A stretch of 36,686 nt of DNA from JBJKRF01 sp046704785 (GTDB taxonomy: Bacteria; Chloroflexota; Anaerolineae; Anaerolineales; Villigracilaceae), in NCBI GenBank assembly GCA_046704785.1, contig JBJKRF010000136.1, positions 1-36,686 of the forward strand. The letters run 5' to 3'. Within the stretch, counting starts at the first letter, position 1; each line of letters begins with the position of its first letter. This document shows positions 8,513-16,690 of this stretch, piece after piece. The position numbers and the translations under genes are program-made. The notes beneath the pieces are model-generated. The model did no database searches. It was not told the origin of the DNA and saw only the letters and a list, made by a program, of their open reading frames with translations.

Positions 8513-9076
8513 TTGAGCACCTTCGAAACGATCTTGCAAAGAGACCGCGACTGGTCCTACGCCCTGCGCGTGGCTGAAAAGCCAGGCTTGCGCCGTACCT
8601 GCGCGATGGTCTTCGCCCACTCTGGAGACTCGTGGTTCTGGGGCCTGGGGATGGTGATTTTGTGGCTGTTGGGGAATCCGTTCTGGAAGAAATGGGCGTT
8701 CTATGAACTATTCTGGATCTCCGTGCTGGCTGCCGTTGTCATGACGCTTAAATTCATCATTCGCCGGCGTCGGCCCGAAGGCGAGTGGGGAGCGATCTAT
8801 CGCAACACCGACCCGCATTCATTTCCATCAGGACATGCCGCACGCTCCTTCCTGATTGCCCTGCTGGCGACTTTCCTCGGTCCGAGTTGGTTGGTCGTCG
8901 TACTATGGGTTTGGGCGCCGCTGGTCTCGGTTGCGCGTGTGGCAATGGGGCTGCACTATCTGTCAGATGTGGTTGCCGGGCTGATGATCGGCCTGCTGGC
9001 CGGGTTGATCGGCTACCAGCTTTCAGGGCATTTCTTTGCCGCCCTGCAAACACTGATCAGTCTGCCCCTCTGGTAA
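8513..9076 (+). CDS. PAP2-family membrane phosphatase
   Basis: About 187 residues, with 4-5 TM helices. It carries the three PAP2/acid-phosphatase motifs in order: KFIIRRRRPEG, PSGHAAR and SVARVAMGLHYLSDVVAG. The family hydrolyses lipid phosphates such as phosphatidate, undecaprenyl diphosphate or phosphatidylglycerol phosphate at the membrane. There is no ATG near the N-terminus. I favour the TTG at 8513, with GGGA at 8500-8503 at a suitable distance, over the TTG at 8498, which lacks a ribosome site. It is probably cotranscribed with the nucleotidyltransferase whose stop is 18 nt upstream. Confidence 0.87.
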   Translation: MSTFETILQRDRDWSYALRVAEKPGLRRTCAMVFAHSGDSWFWGLGMVILWLLGNPFWKKWAFYELFWISVLAAVVMTLKFIIRRRRPEGEWGAIYRNTDPHSFPSGHAARSFLIALLATFLGPSWLVVVLWVWAPLVSVARVAMGLHYLSDVVAGLMIGLLAGLIGYQLSGHFFAALQTLISLPLW

Positions 9077-9107
9077 ACTTTTTCAGTTTTTTGGATTTCT
9101 TCAAGAA

Positions 9108-9151
9108 GGGTATGGATGTAGGCGGCGCGGAGCCCGCCTACATCCATACCC
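9108..9151. terminator. Perfect 18-bp inverted repeat between convergent genes
   Basis: GGGTATGGATGTAGGCGG (9108-9125) pairs perfectly with the complementary arm at 9134-9151 around an 8-nt loop, CGCGGAGC. It lies between the ends of the PAP2 gene (plus) and the UPF0173 gene (minus). A bidirectional transcription stop is likely, although neither side carries a proper T-tract. A REP-like repeat is the alternative. Confidence 0.6.
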
Positions 9152-9177
9152 ATTTGCCCCATCCGACGGTTCTCGAC

Positions 9178-9864
9178 TCAGAACGAGAAGCTTTCTCCCG
9201 GTTTCAACACATGGACTTTGGCGCTGGTCTCTTTCTCGACGCGCGCGGCCCAGGCGTTGGCATCCTGTTTCAGCAGGTCGAATGTGTTGTAATGAATGGG
9301 GACGACATGCCGGGGAGTCAACAATTTGACGGCGCGCAGCGCATCGTCGGGGCCCATAGTGAAGTTGTCTCCAATCGGAATGACGGCCAGATCGAGGCCT
9401 TCCTCGCCGATCAATTTCATATCGCCGAACAGCCCGGTGTCGGCAGCCAGGTAAATCTTCTGCCCGCCGTTCGTCGTCAGCAGGAAACCGGTTGGGTTTC
9501 CGCCGTTGGAACCGTCGGGGAGGGCCGATCCGTGCAGGGCCAGGGTCAGCTTCAAATATCCGAACGGATATCTGAAGCCGCCGCCGATGTGCTGGGCGTG
9601 GGTCTTTTCCAGGCCTTGCTTTTCCAGCCAATTGATGATCTCAAAGTTGCTGATGACGGTGGCGCCGGTGCGTGTGGCAATGCTGACCGCATCGCTGATG
9701 TGGTCGCCGTGGCCGTGGCTGACCAGGATAAAATCTGCCTTGACATTCTCGGCGCTGGTGGAAGCCGCCGGATTGCCGCTAAAGAAAGGGTCGATGATCA
9801 GGTGGGTACCGTCGGTCTCAAGGCCTAACGTGGCGTGCCCAAACCAGGTTAATGTATTTGACAT
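9178..9864 (-). CDS. UPF0173-family metal-dependent hydrolase
   Basis: A 228-residue member of the metallo-beta-lactamase fold family UPF0173 (YtkL-like). It starts SNTLTWFGHATLGLETDG and has ligand motif SHGHGDHISD, the later block AADTGLFGDM, and the closing VVPIHYNTF. Family length is typically about 225-230 residues, so it is complete. The physiological substrate of UPF0173 proteins is unknown. An AGGAGG ribosome site lies immediately upstream on the minus strand (in 9868-9875). It is divergent from the channel gene at 10222, with a large inverted repeat between them. Confidence 0.92.
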   Translation of the reverse strand: MSNTLTWFGHATLGLETDGTHLIIDPFFSGNPAASTSAENVKADFILVSHGHGDHISDAVSIATRTGATVISNFEIINWLEKQGLEKTHAQHIGGGFRYPFGYLKLTLALHGSALPDGSNGGNPTGFLLTTNGGQKIYLAADTGLFGDMKLIGEEGLDLAVIPIGDNFTMGPDDALRAVKLLTPRHVVPIHYNTFDLLKQDANAWAARVEKETSAKVHVLKPGESFSF

Positions 9865-9929
9865 GTCTTCCTCCTGAGATTCGATTTCTTGCTCGCTTTA
9901 TTGGTAACATCTTAATGAACAAGGGGAAC

Positions 9930-9966
9930 GGGGGTGTGCGGGCGGCTTTACCACCCGCACACCCCC
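9930..9966. repeat. GGGGGTGTGCGGG inverted repeat (family copy 1)
   Basis: A perfect 13-bp stem, GGGGGTGTGCGGG (9930-9942) and CCCGCACACCCCC (9954-9966), with an 11-nt loop. It lies in the 357-nt gap between two divergent genes. Its left flank (GGAAC), stem sequence and right flank (C-rich, then TTGAG and TACC) resemble the element at 33455-33508. The rest of the gap holds a consensus TATAAT (10128-10133) and the channel-gene leader. Confidence 0.7.
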
Positions 9967-10127
9967 ATCCTCCCCCAAGTTGTTGAGAAGATACCTTTAT
10001 TGTACATCGGGCGTAACCCAATGAGATTAAAGGTTCCCGAAGAATTGTGCCAAAGCCAGAGAGGTGGAAATGACGCCGATTTCCAAAGACCCGCCAAATT
10101 CGTCACGCCACAGGATGAAATATTATC

Positions 10128-10190
10128 TATAATAGTTACAATTTTCCCGTCTGTACGAGCCGGCTGCATCGCGCTGACTTCAGAAAGTCA
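10128..10190 (+). promoter_or_regulatory. -10 box and leader hairpin of the channel gene
   Basis: A perfect TATAAT at 10128-10133 has no recognisable -35. The expected leader of about 80 nt contains TGACTT (10175-10180) pairing with AAGTCA (10185-10190) over a CAGA tetraloop. A GAGGTG ribosome site follows at 10211-10216. Confidence 0.5.
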
Positions 10191-10221
10191 TTATCCTGCG
10201 TCCATTGATCGAGGTGTTTCC

Positions 10222-12111
10222 ATGCAAAAACCGTCCTGGCAAGAGCGCCTACGCTATCGTATCGACAACGCTTTATCGCGCGGTACGCTCATTCTGATCG
10301 GTTGGCTGGCGCTGGCAACGCTGGTCATGGTTGTGGCAATGACGGTCCTTTCGTTATTGCCCGGCGTGCGCCCCGAGAACACCGGCCTGAAAGAAATCTT
10401 CTGGGATGTCCTGTTCCAGGCCCTGACGCCGAATCCTTTCGACGTAACCGCCCCGCTGCTTTTTCTGTTGGTGATGTTGGTGGTCACACTTGGCAGCCTG
10501 TTCATGGTCAGTATCCTGATCGGTATCCTGACCACCGGCATCGAAAACCGCATCGAACTATTACGCCGGGGTCGCTCACGGGTGCTGGAAAAAGAACACA
10601 CGATTATTTTGGGCTGGTCACACCAGGTCTATACCGTCATTTCGGAGTTGGTCATCGCCAACGAAAACCGCAAACAGGGCGCTGTGATCGCCATCCTGGC
10701 AGACAAAGACAAGGTCGAGATGGAAACCGCCATCCGCGAGCGCATCCCGAACACCGAGAACACGCACGTTATCTGCCGCTCGGGCAGCCCCATCGACCCG
10801 ACCGACCTGGAAATCGTCAGCCCGCACACCGCCCGTTCGATTATCATCCTGCCACCCGAAAGCGACGATCCCGACACCTTCGTCATCAAAACGATACTGG
10901 CAATCACCAACAATCCACATCGGCGCGCTGCGCCCTATCACATCATCACCCAGATTCGTGACGAGAACGACATCGAGGTCGTGCAAATGCTCGCCACCCG
11001 AGACGATATTCATGCCATACAGGCCAGTGATGTGATCGCCCGCGTCACCGCGCAAACATCCCGCCAGTCTGGGCTCTCCATGGTCTACACCGAATTGCTG
11101 AACTTCAGCGGCGATGAGATTTATTTCAAAGAGGAACCTACGCTTTCCGGCAAGACCTTCGGCGACGCACTCTTTGCCTATGAAGACTCGGCCGTTGTCG
11201 GGTTACGCTTCGCCAACGGCACGATCAAACTCAACCCGCCCATGGACACGCGCCTCGCGCCGGGCGACAAGGTGATCGCCATCTCTGCCGACGACGATAC
11301 CGTAATCCTGTCGGGACGGACGACGTTTCCCGTGCACAGCGAGCTGATTCGTCTCAACAGCAAACCCGAAGCGCAACAACCCGAACGCGGATTGATCGTC
11401 AACTGGAACCGCGCCGCAAGCACCATCGTCAACGAACTGGACTACTATGTCGCCAAAGGCTCCTCGTTGACCGTCTTCGCAGACGACTGGTTCGAAAGCG
11501 CCGTGCACGCCTGCAACGGTCTCAAACGCCAAAAACTTAGCTTCCATGCCGGCAATACAACCGACCGCCGCACCATCGACGAACTGGACTTCGAGGAATA
11601 TGACCACGTCATCGTACTGGCAGACACAACTCGCTCCGTACAGGAGGCCGATGCGCGCGCGCTCATCACTTTGCTGCACCTGCGCGACATCGCCGACCAT
11701 CTATCTGCGCCCTTCTCCATTGTCAGTGAGATGCTCGACCTGCGCAACCGCGCACTGGCCGAGGTGGCCCGCGTGGACGATTTCATCGTCAGCGATCATC
11801 TAATCAGCTTGATGATGTCGCAGCTCTCCGAAAACGGGGAACTCTACGAGGTGTTTAACGACCTGTTCGACCCGGAAGGATCGGAAATCTACCTGAAGCC
11901 CATCAGCGATTACGCTGTGACCGGCCAACCCGTTAATTTCTACACGTTGCTCGAATCGGCCCGACGCCGTGGCGAGGTGGCTATTGGCTACCGTCTGCTG
12001 GATAACTCTCATAATTTAGAGCAATCGTATGGTGTATGCACCAACCCCAAAAAGATGAACGAAATCACTTTCAAGGAACACGATAAGATCATCGTCCTGG
12101 CAGAACAATGA
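10222..12111 (+). CDS. Castor/Pollux-like ion channel with RCK/TrkA-N domains
   Basis: A 629-residue protein of the CASTOR/POLLUX (DMI1)-related channel family. A short cytoplasmic N-terminus is followed by two TM regions (about 17-40 and 75-100) bracketing a pore-like loop with FQALTPNPFDV. Two Rossmann-type regulatory modules come next: the first begins KEHTIILGWSHQVYTVISEL, and the second begins GLIVNWNRAASTIVNELDYY. A TrkA-C-like segment lies between them. Plant homologues conduct Ca2+ or K+ across nuclear membranes; bacterial ones are little studied and are presumably plasma-membrane cation channels gated by ligands on the RCK ring. The start is the ATG after GAGGTG. The longer open frame upstream crosses the inverted repeat and is not credible. 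Confidence 0.9.
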   Translation: MQKPSWQERLRYRIDNALSRGTLILIGWLALATLVMVVAMTVLSLLPGVRPENTGLKEIFWDVLFQALTPNPFDVTAPLLFLLVMLVVTLGSLFMVSILIGILTTGIENRIELLRRGRSRVLEKEHTIILGWSHQVYTVISELVIANENRKQGAVIAILADKDKVEMETAIRERIPNTENTHVICRSGSPIDPTDLEIVSPHTARSIIILPPESDDPDTFVIKTILAITNNPHRRAAPYHIITQIRDENDIEVVQMLATRDDIHAIQASDVIARVTAQTSRQSGLSMVYTELLNFSGDEIYFKEEPTLSGKTFGDALFAYEDSAVVGLRFANGTIKLNPPMDTRLAPGDKVIAISADDDTVILSGRTTFPVHSELIRLNSKPEAQQPERGLIVNWNRAASTIVNELDYYVAKGSSLTVFADDWFESAVHACNGLKRQKLSFHAGNTTDRRTIDELDFEEYDHVIVLADTTRSVQEADARALITLLHLRDIADHLSAPFSIVSEMLDLRNRALAEVARVDDFIVSDHLISLMMSQLSENGELYEVFNDLFDPEGSEIYLKPISDYAVTGQPVNFYTLLESARRRGEVAIGYRLLDNSHNLEQSYGVCTNPKKMNEITFKEHDKIIVLAEQ

Positions 12112-12120
12112 CCTTTATTT

Positions 12121-12155
12121 AAAAGGCCGGAGACTTGACCTCTCCGGCCTTTTTT
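12121..12155 (+). terminator. Strong intrinsic terminator
   Basis: A 13-bp stem AAAAGGCCGGAGA (12121-12133) with TCTCCGGCCTTTT (12141-12153), loop CTTGACC, running into six T residues. It closes the channel gene. Confidence 0.95.
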
Positions 12156-12231
12156 CATCTCCTGCGCCATTCACAGCAAGCCTTTATTTCGACAAATACA
12201 ACGCATCTCATCCAGTTTACGTATATCAACA

Positions 12232-12247
12232 GGCGCATTTAGGCGCC
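12232..12247 (+). promoter_or_regulatory. Leader hairpin of the SPFH gene
   Basis: GGCGC (12232-12236) pairs with GCGCC (12243-12247) over ATTTAG, 8 nt before the AAGGAGG ribosome site (12256-12262). No confident promoter is seen in 12156-12231. Confidence 0.4.
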
Positions 12248-12266
12248 CTATACTTAAGGAGGACAC

Positions 12267-14273
12267 ATGATCGCAAATCTTATTTTAAGCGGGGTTGTAC
12301 TGCTGGGCATTTTATTTCTGTTTGTCTTGCTCGGCATTCGTTACATCCCCAACAACCGAGTCGGCATTATCGAAAAGCGCTGGAGTTTTAGCAAAGGCTC
12401 CGTCAAAAGCGGCTTCATCGCGCTGAACAACGAAGCCGGCTTTCAGCCCAACGTGCTGCGCGGTGGTCTGCATTATCTTATTCCAATTCAGTATGCCGTG
12501 CACATCATGCCGCTGGTGACCATTCCACAAGGCAAGATCGGATACATCTTCGCCCGCGACGGCAAACAACTGGAACAGACACAGGTGCTCGCTGCGAATG
12601 TCACCGCCAGAGATTTTCAAGATGTGGCGGGGTTCCTCAAAAACGGCGGCCAACGCGGGCCGCAACGCATGATCCTGCGTGAAGGTACCTACGCCATCAA
12701 CCTGGTGCAGTTCATCGTCATTACCGACGAACGCATCTATTCCCTGCCTTTGAATAAACAGGAATCCGACGTCATCCGTCGTATGGCGGAAGTCATCGCC
12801 GACCGAGAGGGATTCCGTCCCGTGGTCATCAAGGATGTCGACGACACCGTTGGCATTGTGACCGTTCACGACGGCTCGTCCCTGATCCAGGGAGAGATTA
12901 TCGCGCCCATCGTCGGCGACGACCGGGAACAAGCCGAAACTTATCACAACAACTTTCAAGATGCCGACCGCTTCCTGATCGCCGGCGGCTATCGCGGACG
13001 CCAGCTACAGGTACTCGTCGAAGGCACCTATTACATCAATCGCCTGTTTGCCACCATCGAGATGATCCCAAAGACGATCATCGATGTTGGCTTCGTGGGC
13101 GTCGTCGTCTCTTACACAGGCGAGATGGGCACCGACCTGTCTGGGAAAGGCTATCGCCACGGCGAACTGGTCTCCAAAGGCAAACGCGGCGTGTGGAGCG
13201 ACTCGCTTATGCCGGGCAAATATGCCTTCAACACTTACGCTGGCAAGGTCATCCCCGTTCCAACCACCAACATCATCCTGAAATGGATCCGCTCCGAGGT
13301 CGGCGCACACCGCTACGACGAGAACCTGACCGAGGTCTCCCTCATCACAAAGGACGCCTTCGAACCGTCACTGCCGCTGTCAGTTGTGGTGCATATCGAC
13401 TACCAAAAAGCGCCGCTGGTAATCCAACGCTTCGGCGATATACGGAAACTCGTCGAGCAAACGCTCGACCCTATGGTGGCGGCTTACTTTAAGAACATCG
13501 GCCAGACGCGCACCCTGATCCAACTCCTGCAGGAGCGCAGCGAGATTCAGGATCAGGCCAGCCAGGAAATGAAAGCCAGATTCGCGCATTACAACCTGGA
13601 ACTGGAAGAAGTGCTGCTGGGCACGCCAACCTCCCCCGAAGGCGACTCGCACATCGAGGCCATTCTGACCCAGTTGCGTTCGCGTCAGATCGCCGCCGAG
13701 CAGGTGGAAACCTACGACCAGCAGGAAAAAGCAGCCGTCAAAGAACGCGAACTGCGCGAGGCGGAAGCCCGCGCTCAGATGCAGACCAACATCACTCAGT
13801 CTGAGCTGAACATCGACGTCCAAACCAACCAGGGAAAAGCCGAATACCGACGTTCCATCCAGCAGGCCTCCCAGATTCGCGCACTGGCCGAAGCCGAGGC
13901 CGAAAAGGTGGCCCGCGTTGGAATCGCCCAGGCCATGGCAACGGAGGAACAGGTGCGGGCCTATGGCGGACCGCAATTCCAGGTGACCCAACAGGTGCTC
14001 AACCGCTTTGCCGAAGCCATCCAACAATCCAGGGTGGACGTGGTTCCCCGTGTTATCGTCGGCGGCGACGGCGAAAAAGGCGGCAGCACCGGCAGCATCA
14101 TGGAAGCGCTACTGGCTATGCTGTTATCTGACCGCTTCGGAGCGTTGGCCCAGCCAATGAATAAAGGAGAACGCTCGGAAGAAATCGAAGATATGCGTAA
14201 CGAAATCCGCAAGAGCTTGAAAAACAAAATGGATGACAGCAACAACGAAGGGAATGGGAAAGAAAAAGAGTAA
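12267..14273 (+). CDS. Large SPFH/flotillin-like membrane protein
   Basis: A 668-residue protein with an N-terminal TM helix (about 4-27), then RYIPNNRVGIIEKRW, typical of the entry into an SPFH (band 7) domain. That domain is split by a large insertion (about 90-280) with repeated GYRGRQLQVLVEGTYYIN-like and PQRMILREGTYAINLVQF-like segments. The C-terminal half (about 460-600) is a charged coiled coil with EKAAVKERELREAEARAQ and an AEAEAEKVARVGIAQA helix, as in flotillins. Proteins of this type oligomerise into membrane microdomain scaffolds. At 668 residues it is longer than ordinary flotillins (about 430-510). It has its own optimal ribosome site and terminator and lies between a channel gene and a KAP NTPase gene. 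Confidence 0.85.
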   Translation: MIANLILSGVVLLGILFLFVLLGIRYIPNNRVGIIEKRWSFSKGSVKSGFIALNNEAGFQPNVLRGGLHYLIPIQYAVHIMPLVTIPQGKIGYIFARDGKQLEQTQVLAANVTARDFQDVAGFLKNGGQRGPQRMILREGTYAINLVQFIVITDERIYSLPLNKQESDVIRRMAEVIADREGFRPVVIKDVDDTVGIVTVHDGSSLIQGEIIAPIVGDDREQAETYHNNFQDADRFLIAGGYRGRQLQVLVEGTYYINRLFATIEMIPKTIIDVGFVGVVVSYTGEMGTDLSGKGYRHGELVSKGKRGVWSDSLMPGKYAFNTYAGKVIPVPTTNIILKWIRSEVGAHRYDENLTEVSLITKDAFEPSLPLSVVVHIDYQKAPLVIQRFGDIRKLVEQTLDPMVAAYFKNIGQTRTLIQLLQERSEIQDQASQEMKARFAHYNLELEEVLLGTPTSPEGDSHIEAILTQLRSRQIAAEQVETYDQQEKAAVKERELREAEARAQMQTNITQSELNIDVQTNQGKAEYRRSIQQASQIRALAEAEAEKVARVGIAQAMATEEQVRAYGGPQFQVTQQVLNRFAEAIQQSRVDVVPRVIVGGDGEKGGSTGSIMEALLAMLLSDRFGALAQPMNKGERSEEIEDMRNEIRKSLKNKMDDSNNEGNGKEKE

Positions 14274-14290
14274 CACATCCAAGCTTTACA

Positions 14291-14322
14291 AAAAGGACGG
14301 GAAGCAGTTCCCGTCCTTTTTT
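14291..14322 (+). terminator. Strong intrinsic terminator
   Basis: A 13-bp stem AAAAGGACGGGAA (14291-14303) with TTCCCGTCCTTTT (14308-14320), loop GCAG, extending into a run of T residues. Confidence 0.95.
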
Positions 14323-14405
14323 ATTCATCTTTTATTCATCCCGAAACTCACAGGATTGTAAGGCAACCCATTCAGCGAACGAATAAACTTATACGAAGGG
14401 TTATG

Positions 14406-14454
14406 TATAATGGCGTCGAAACCATTGCAGAATAGAACGGGGTTTTGAGAACCC
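14406..14454 (+). promoter_or_regulatory. -10 box and leader hairpin of the KAP-FGE gene
   Basis: TATAAT at 14406-14411 lacks a clear -35. The leader contains GGGTT (14440-14444) pairing with AACCC (14450-14454), followed by an AGGAAAG ribosome site (14462-14468). Confidence 0.45.
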
Positions 14455-14471
14455 ACTTCACAGGAAAGTCT

Positions 14472-16676
14472 ATGAACAGATCAAAGACGTATCTCTTGGG
14501 GGACCTACCAACCGAACAAGATACCCTCGATTTCACCCCCTACGTCAACACCCTGGTGGACATCATCGAGTCGCCAACCACCAGTACGCCACTGACCATC
14601 GGAATTTTTGGAACATGGGGCTCAGGGAAAACATCGCTGATGCGCATGATCGAGAAAGGATTGCCCAAATCCTTCCGCACGACCTGGTTCAACGCCTGGG
14701 TCTACGATAAACAAGAGACTCTCTGGCGCGCCCTGCTGTTAAGCGCGCTGATCGCGCTCAAGGCAGCCGTCCCGGAGGAAAAAACCGAGGATATCGAAAA
14801 ACTGGGCGACCTGGAGACAGCCCTCTACCAGCCCGTCGACCTGGAGAAAGTCGGCGGTTTAACCGTCGAATGGGGAAAACTTGGGCGGGGGGCTGCCGAA
14901 AGCGCCGTCCAGGTTGGGCTGTCGTTCCTGCCCGGCGGCATGGTCATCACCGATCTGCTAAAAGAACTGCGCGACAAGGAGAAATCCGAGCAGGCTATTC
15001 TCAAAGTTCTATCGGCCATCCATCGCGAACGCGCCCAGGTTCACATCGAACAGGTCAAATTTCTGGAACAATTTCGAGATCACTTCAAAACACTGACCGA
15101 TGAATATCTCGTCCAAAGGAATTTGCGCCTGGTGGTTTTCGTCGACGACCTGGACCGTTGCCTGCCCGACAAAGCCGTGGAAGTGCTGGAGGCCATCAAG
15201 CTGTTTCTCGACACGCCCGGCTGCGTCTTCGTACTCGGCCTGGACCAGAACGTGATTGCGCGCGGGATCGAAATCAAATACCACGACATCAAAGGAAATG
15301 GTCATTCAGAGAATACCTCGGCAAGTTATCTGGTAGACGGAACACGCTACCTGGAAAAAATCATCCAGCTTCCTTTTCAGATTCCACCCATCGAACGCAG
15401 CGTAATGGCATCTTTCGTTAACTCGCTGGTCAGCGAGTGGCCGCACCCGGCCTGTCCCCAGGTATTTTCGGAAGGCCTGCGCGACAATCCGCGCCTGGTC
15501 AAGCGCACCGTCAACGTCTTTCTGCTGCTCTGGAACCTGGCACAGAAACGCGCCGACCAACTCCAGGGCGTTATCAAACCGGTACGATTGGCCAAACTGG
15601 TTACTATCCAAGCCATCTATCCGGAACTCTATGAGCTACTCAAGGAAACGCCGCGCTTCCTGCGCGACCTGGAAGATTATTACATGACCGAGTTTATGCC
15701 GCCGGTCAACAGTCTGGCCCACATGGGAAAGAAGCGTCACGTCGAACTTCCCCCGGCCTTGACCGCTTTTGCCACACATGAATCGGTACGACGTGTTTTG
15801 ACTCTCCACCCGCCTGAAATGCCGGACGCCAACTTTAGCGAACTCACCCCCGAAGAGATTCGCCGTTACTTCACGCTCACCCGCCGCACCGAGACGACAA
15901 AAACGAGCGCCAACGCCCCGCGACTCTTCTTCGAGCCCCAAATGATTCATATCCCTGCTGGAAGTTTCATCATGGGATCGACCGAAAAACAAACACAGGA
16001 ACTCGTCTCCAACGGCGTAGAGCCAGACCGGGCGCTGCGTGAATTTCCGCAACACATCGTGCATATTTCGGAATTCTACATCGGCAAATACCACGTGACG
16101 AACCGTGAATACCAGGCTTTCGTAATGGACACCGGTTACCAACCGCCAGCCGGTTGGGACGACCACAAATATCCTGAAGACAAAGGCGACCATCCGGTGG
16201 TCAACGTCTCTTGGGAGGCGGCCATCGAATATTGCCAGTGGCTCAGTGAACACACCGGCAAACATTACCGCCTGCCCACCGAAGCAGAATGGGAAAAAGC
16301 CGCACGCGGTACCGACGGGCGAATCTACCCCTGGGGAAACCACTTCGACCCGCAGCACTGCAATACGGCCGAATCCAAACTGGGTGACACGACCCCCGTC
16401 GGGCAGTACTCTCCCCAGGGCGATAGCCCTTATGGCTGCGCAGATCTGATCGGAAACGTCTGGGAATGGTGCGCCGACTGGTTCGACCCGGATGAGTACG
16501 ATTACCGTAAAGGGCACGTCGTCAAGGATCCCAAAGGCCCGGCCGAAGGACAATTCCGCGTCCTACGTGGCGGTTCATTCATTCTGGACCGCACCAGCGC
16601 GCGCTGCGCCGTTCGCTTCAGGATGAATCCGTATTACTGGTTTGATTTCGGCTTTCGGGTGGCGATGAGCACGTGA
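14472..16676 (+). CDS. KAP P-loop NTPase fused to a formylglycine-generating-enzyme-like domain
   Basis: A 734-residue two-part protein. The N-terminal part (about 20-400) is a KAP-family NTPase: Walker A GTWGSGKT (47-54), FNAWVYDKQETLWRALL, and Walker B VVFVDDLDR (221-229) followed by LPDKAVEVLEAIKLFLD. It also has the expected insertion with a hydrophobic segment (about 141-163). After a linker (about 405-488), the C-terminal domain (about 489-734) matches the FGE-sulfatase/SUMF1 fold: IPAGSFIMGS, VNVSWEAAIEYCQWL, YRLPTEAEWEKAARG, YPWGN, GNVWEWCADWF, VLRGGSF and FGFRVAMS. The segment after RGGSF lacks the paired catalytic Cys of true FGEs (only Cys712 is present). It may therefore be a binding domain rather than a formylglycine synthase. 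The gene stands alone. Membrane-linked signalling or a defence role is only inference. Confidence 0.88.
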   Translation: MNRSKTYLLGDLPTEQDTLDFTPYVNTLVDIIESPTTSTPLTIGIFGTWGSGKTSLMRMIEKGLPKSFRTTWFNAWVYDKQETLWRALLLSALIALKAAVPEEKTEDIEKLGDLETALYQPVDLEKVGGLTVEWGKLGRGAAESAVQVGLSFLPGGMVITDLLKELRDKEKSEQAILKVLSAIHRERAQVHIEQVKFLEQFRDHFKTLTDEYLVQRNLRLVVFVDDLDRCLPDKAVEVLEAIKLFLDTPGCVFVLGLDQNVIARGIEIKYHDIKGNGHSENTSASYLVDGTRYLEKIIQLPFQIPPIERSVMASFVNSLVSEWPHPACPQVFSEGLRDNPRLVKRTVNVFLLLWNLAQKRADQLQGVIKPVRLAKLVTIQAIYPELYELLKETPRFLRDLEDYYMTEFMPPVNSLAHMGKKRHVELPPALTAFATHESVRRVLTLHPPEMPDANFSELTPEEIRRYFTLTRRTETTKTSANAPRLFFEPQMIHIPAGSFIMGSTEKQTQELVSNGVEPDRALREFPQHIVHISEFYIGKYHVTNREYQAFVMDTGYQPPAGWDDHKYPEDKGDHPVVNVSWEAAIEYCQWLSEHTGKHYRLPTEAEWEKAARGTDGRIYPWGNHFDPQHCNTAESKLGDTTPVGQYSPQGDSPYGCADLIGNVWEWCADWFDPDEYDYRKGHVVKDPKGPAEGQFRVLRGGSFILDRTSARCAVRFRMNPYYWFDFGFRVAMST

Positions 16677-16690
16677 GTTGTGATTCCCCA

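Noticed and set aside
8785..9828. A 347-codon plus-strand open frame across the PAP2 and UPF0173 genes
   Set aside because: It runs through a PAP2 gene in another frame, an 18-bp hairpin and the antisense of a UPF0173 gene, with no domain of its own.
9934..10221. N-terminal extension of the channel protein
   Set aside because: It would encode the inverted repeat and the promoter region; the ATG at 10222 has a ribosome site and starts the recognisable protein.
15636..16553. A 305-codon minus-strand open frame opposite the KAP-FGE gene
   Set aside because: It is antisense to clear FGE-domain motifs; codon bias of the plus-strand gene leaves the opposite frame open by chance.
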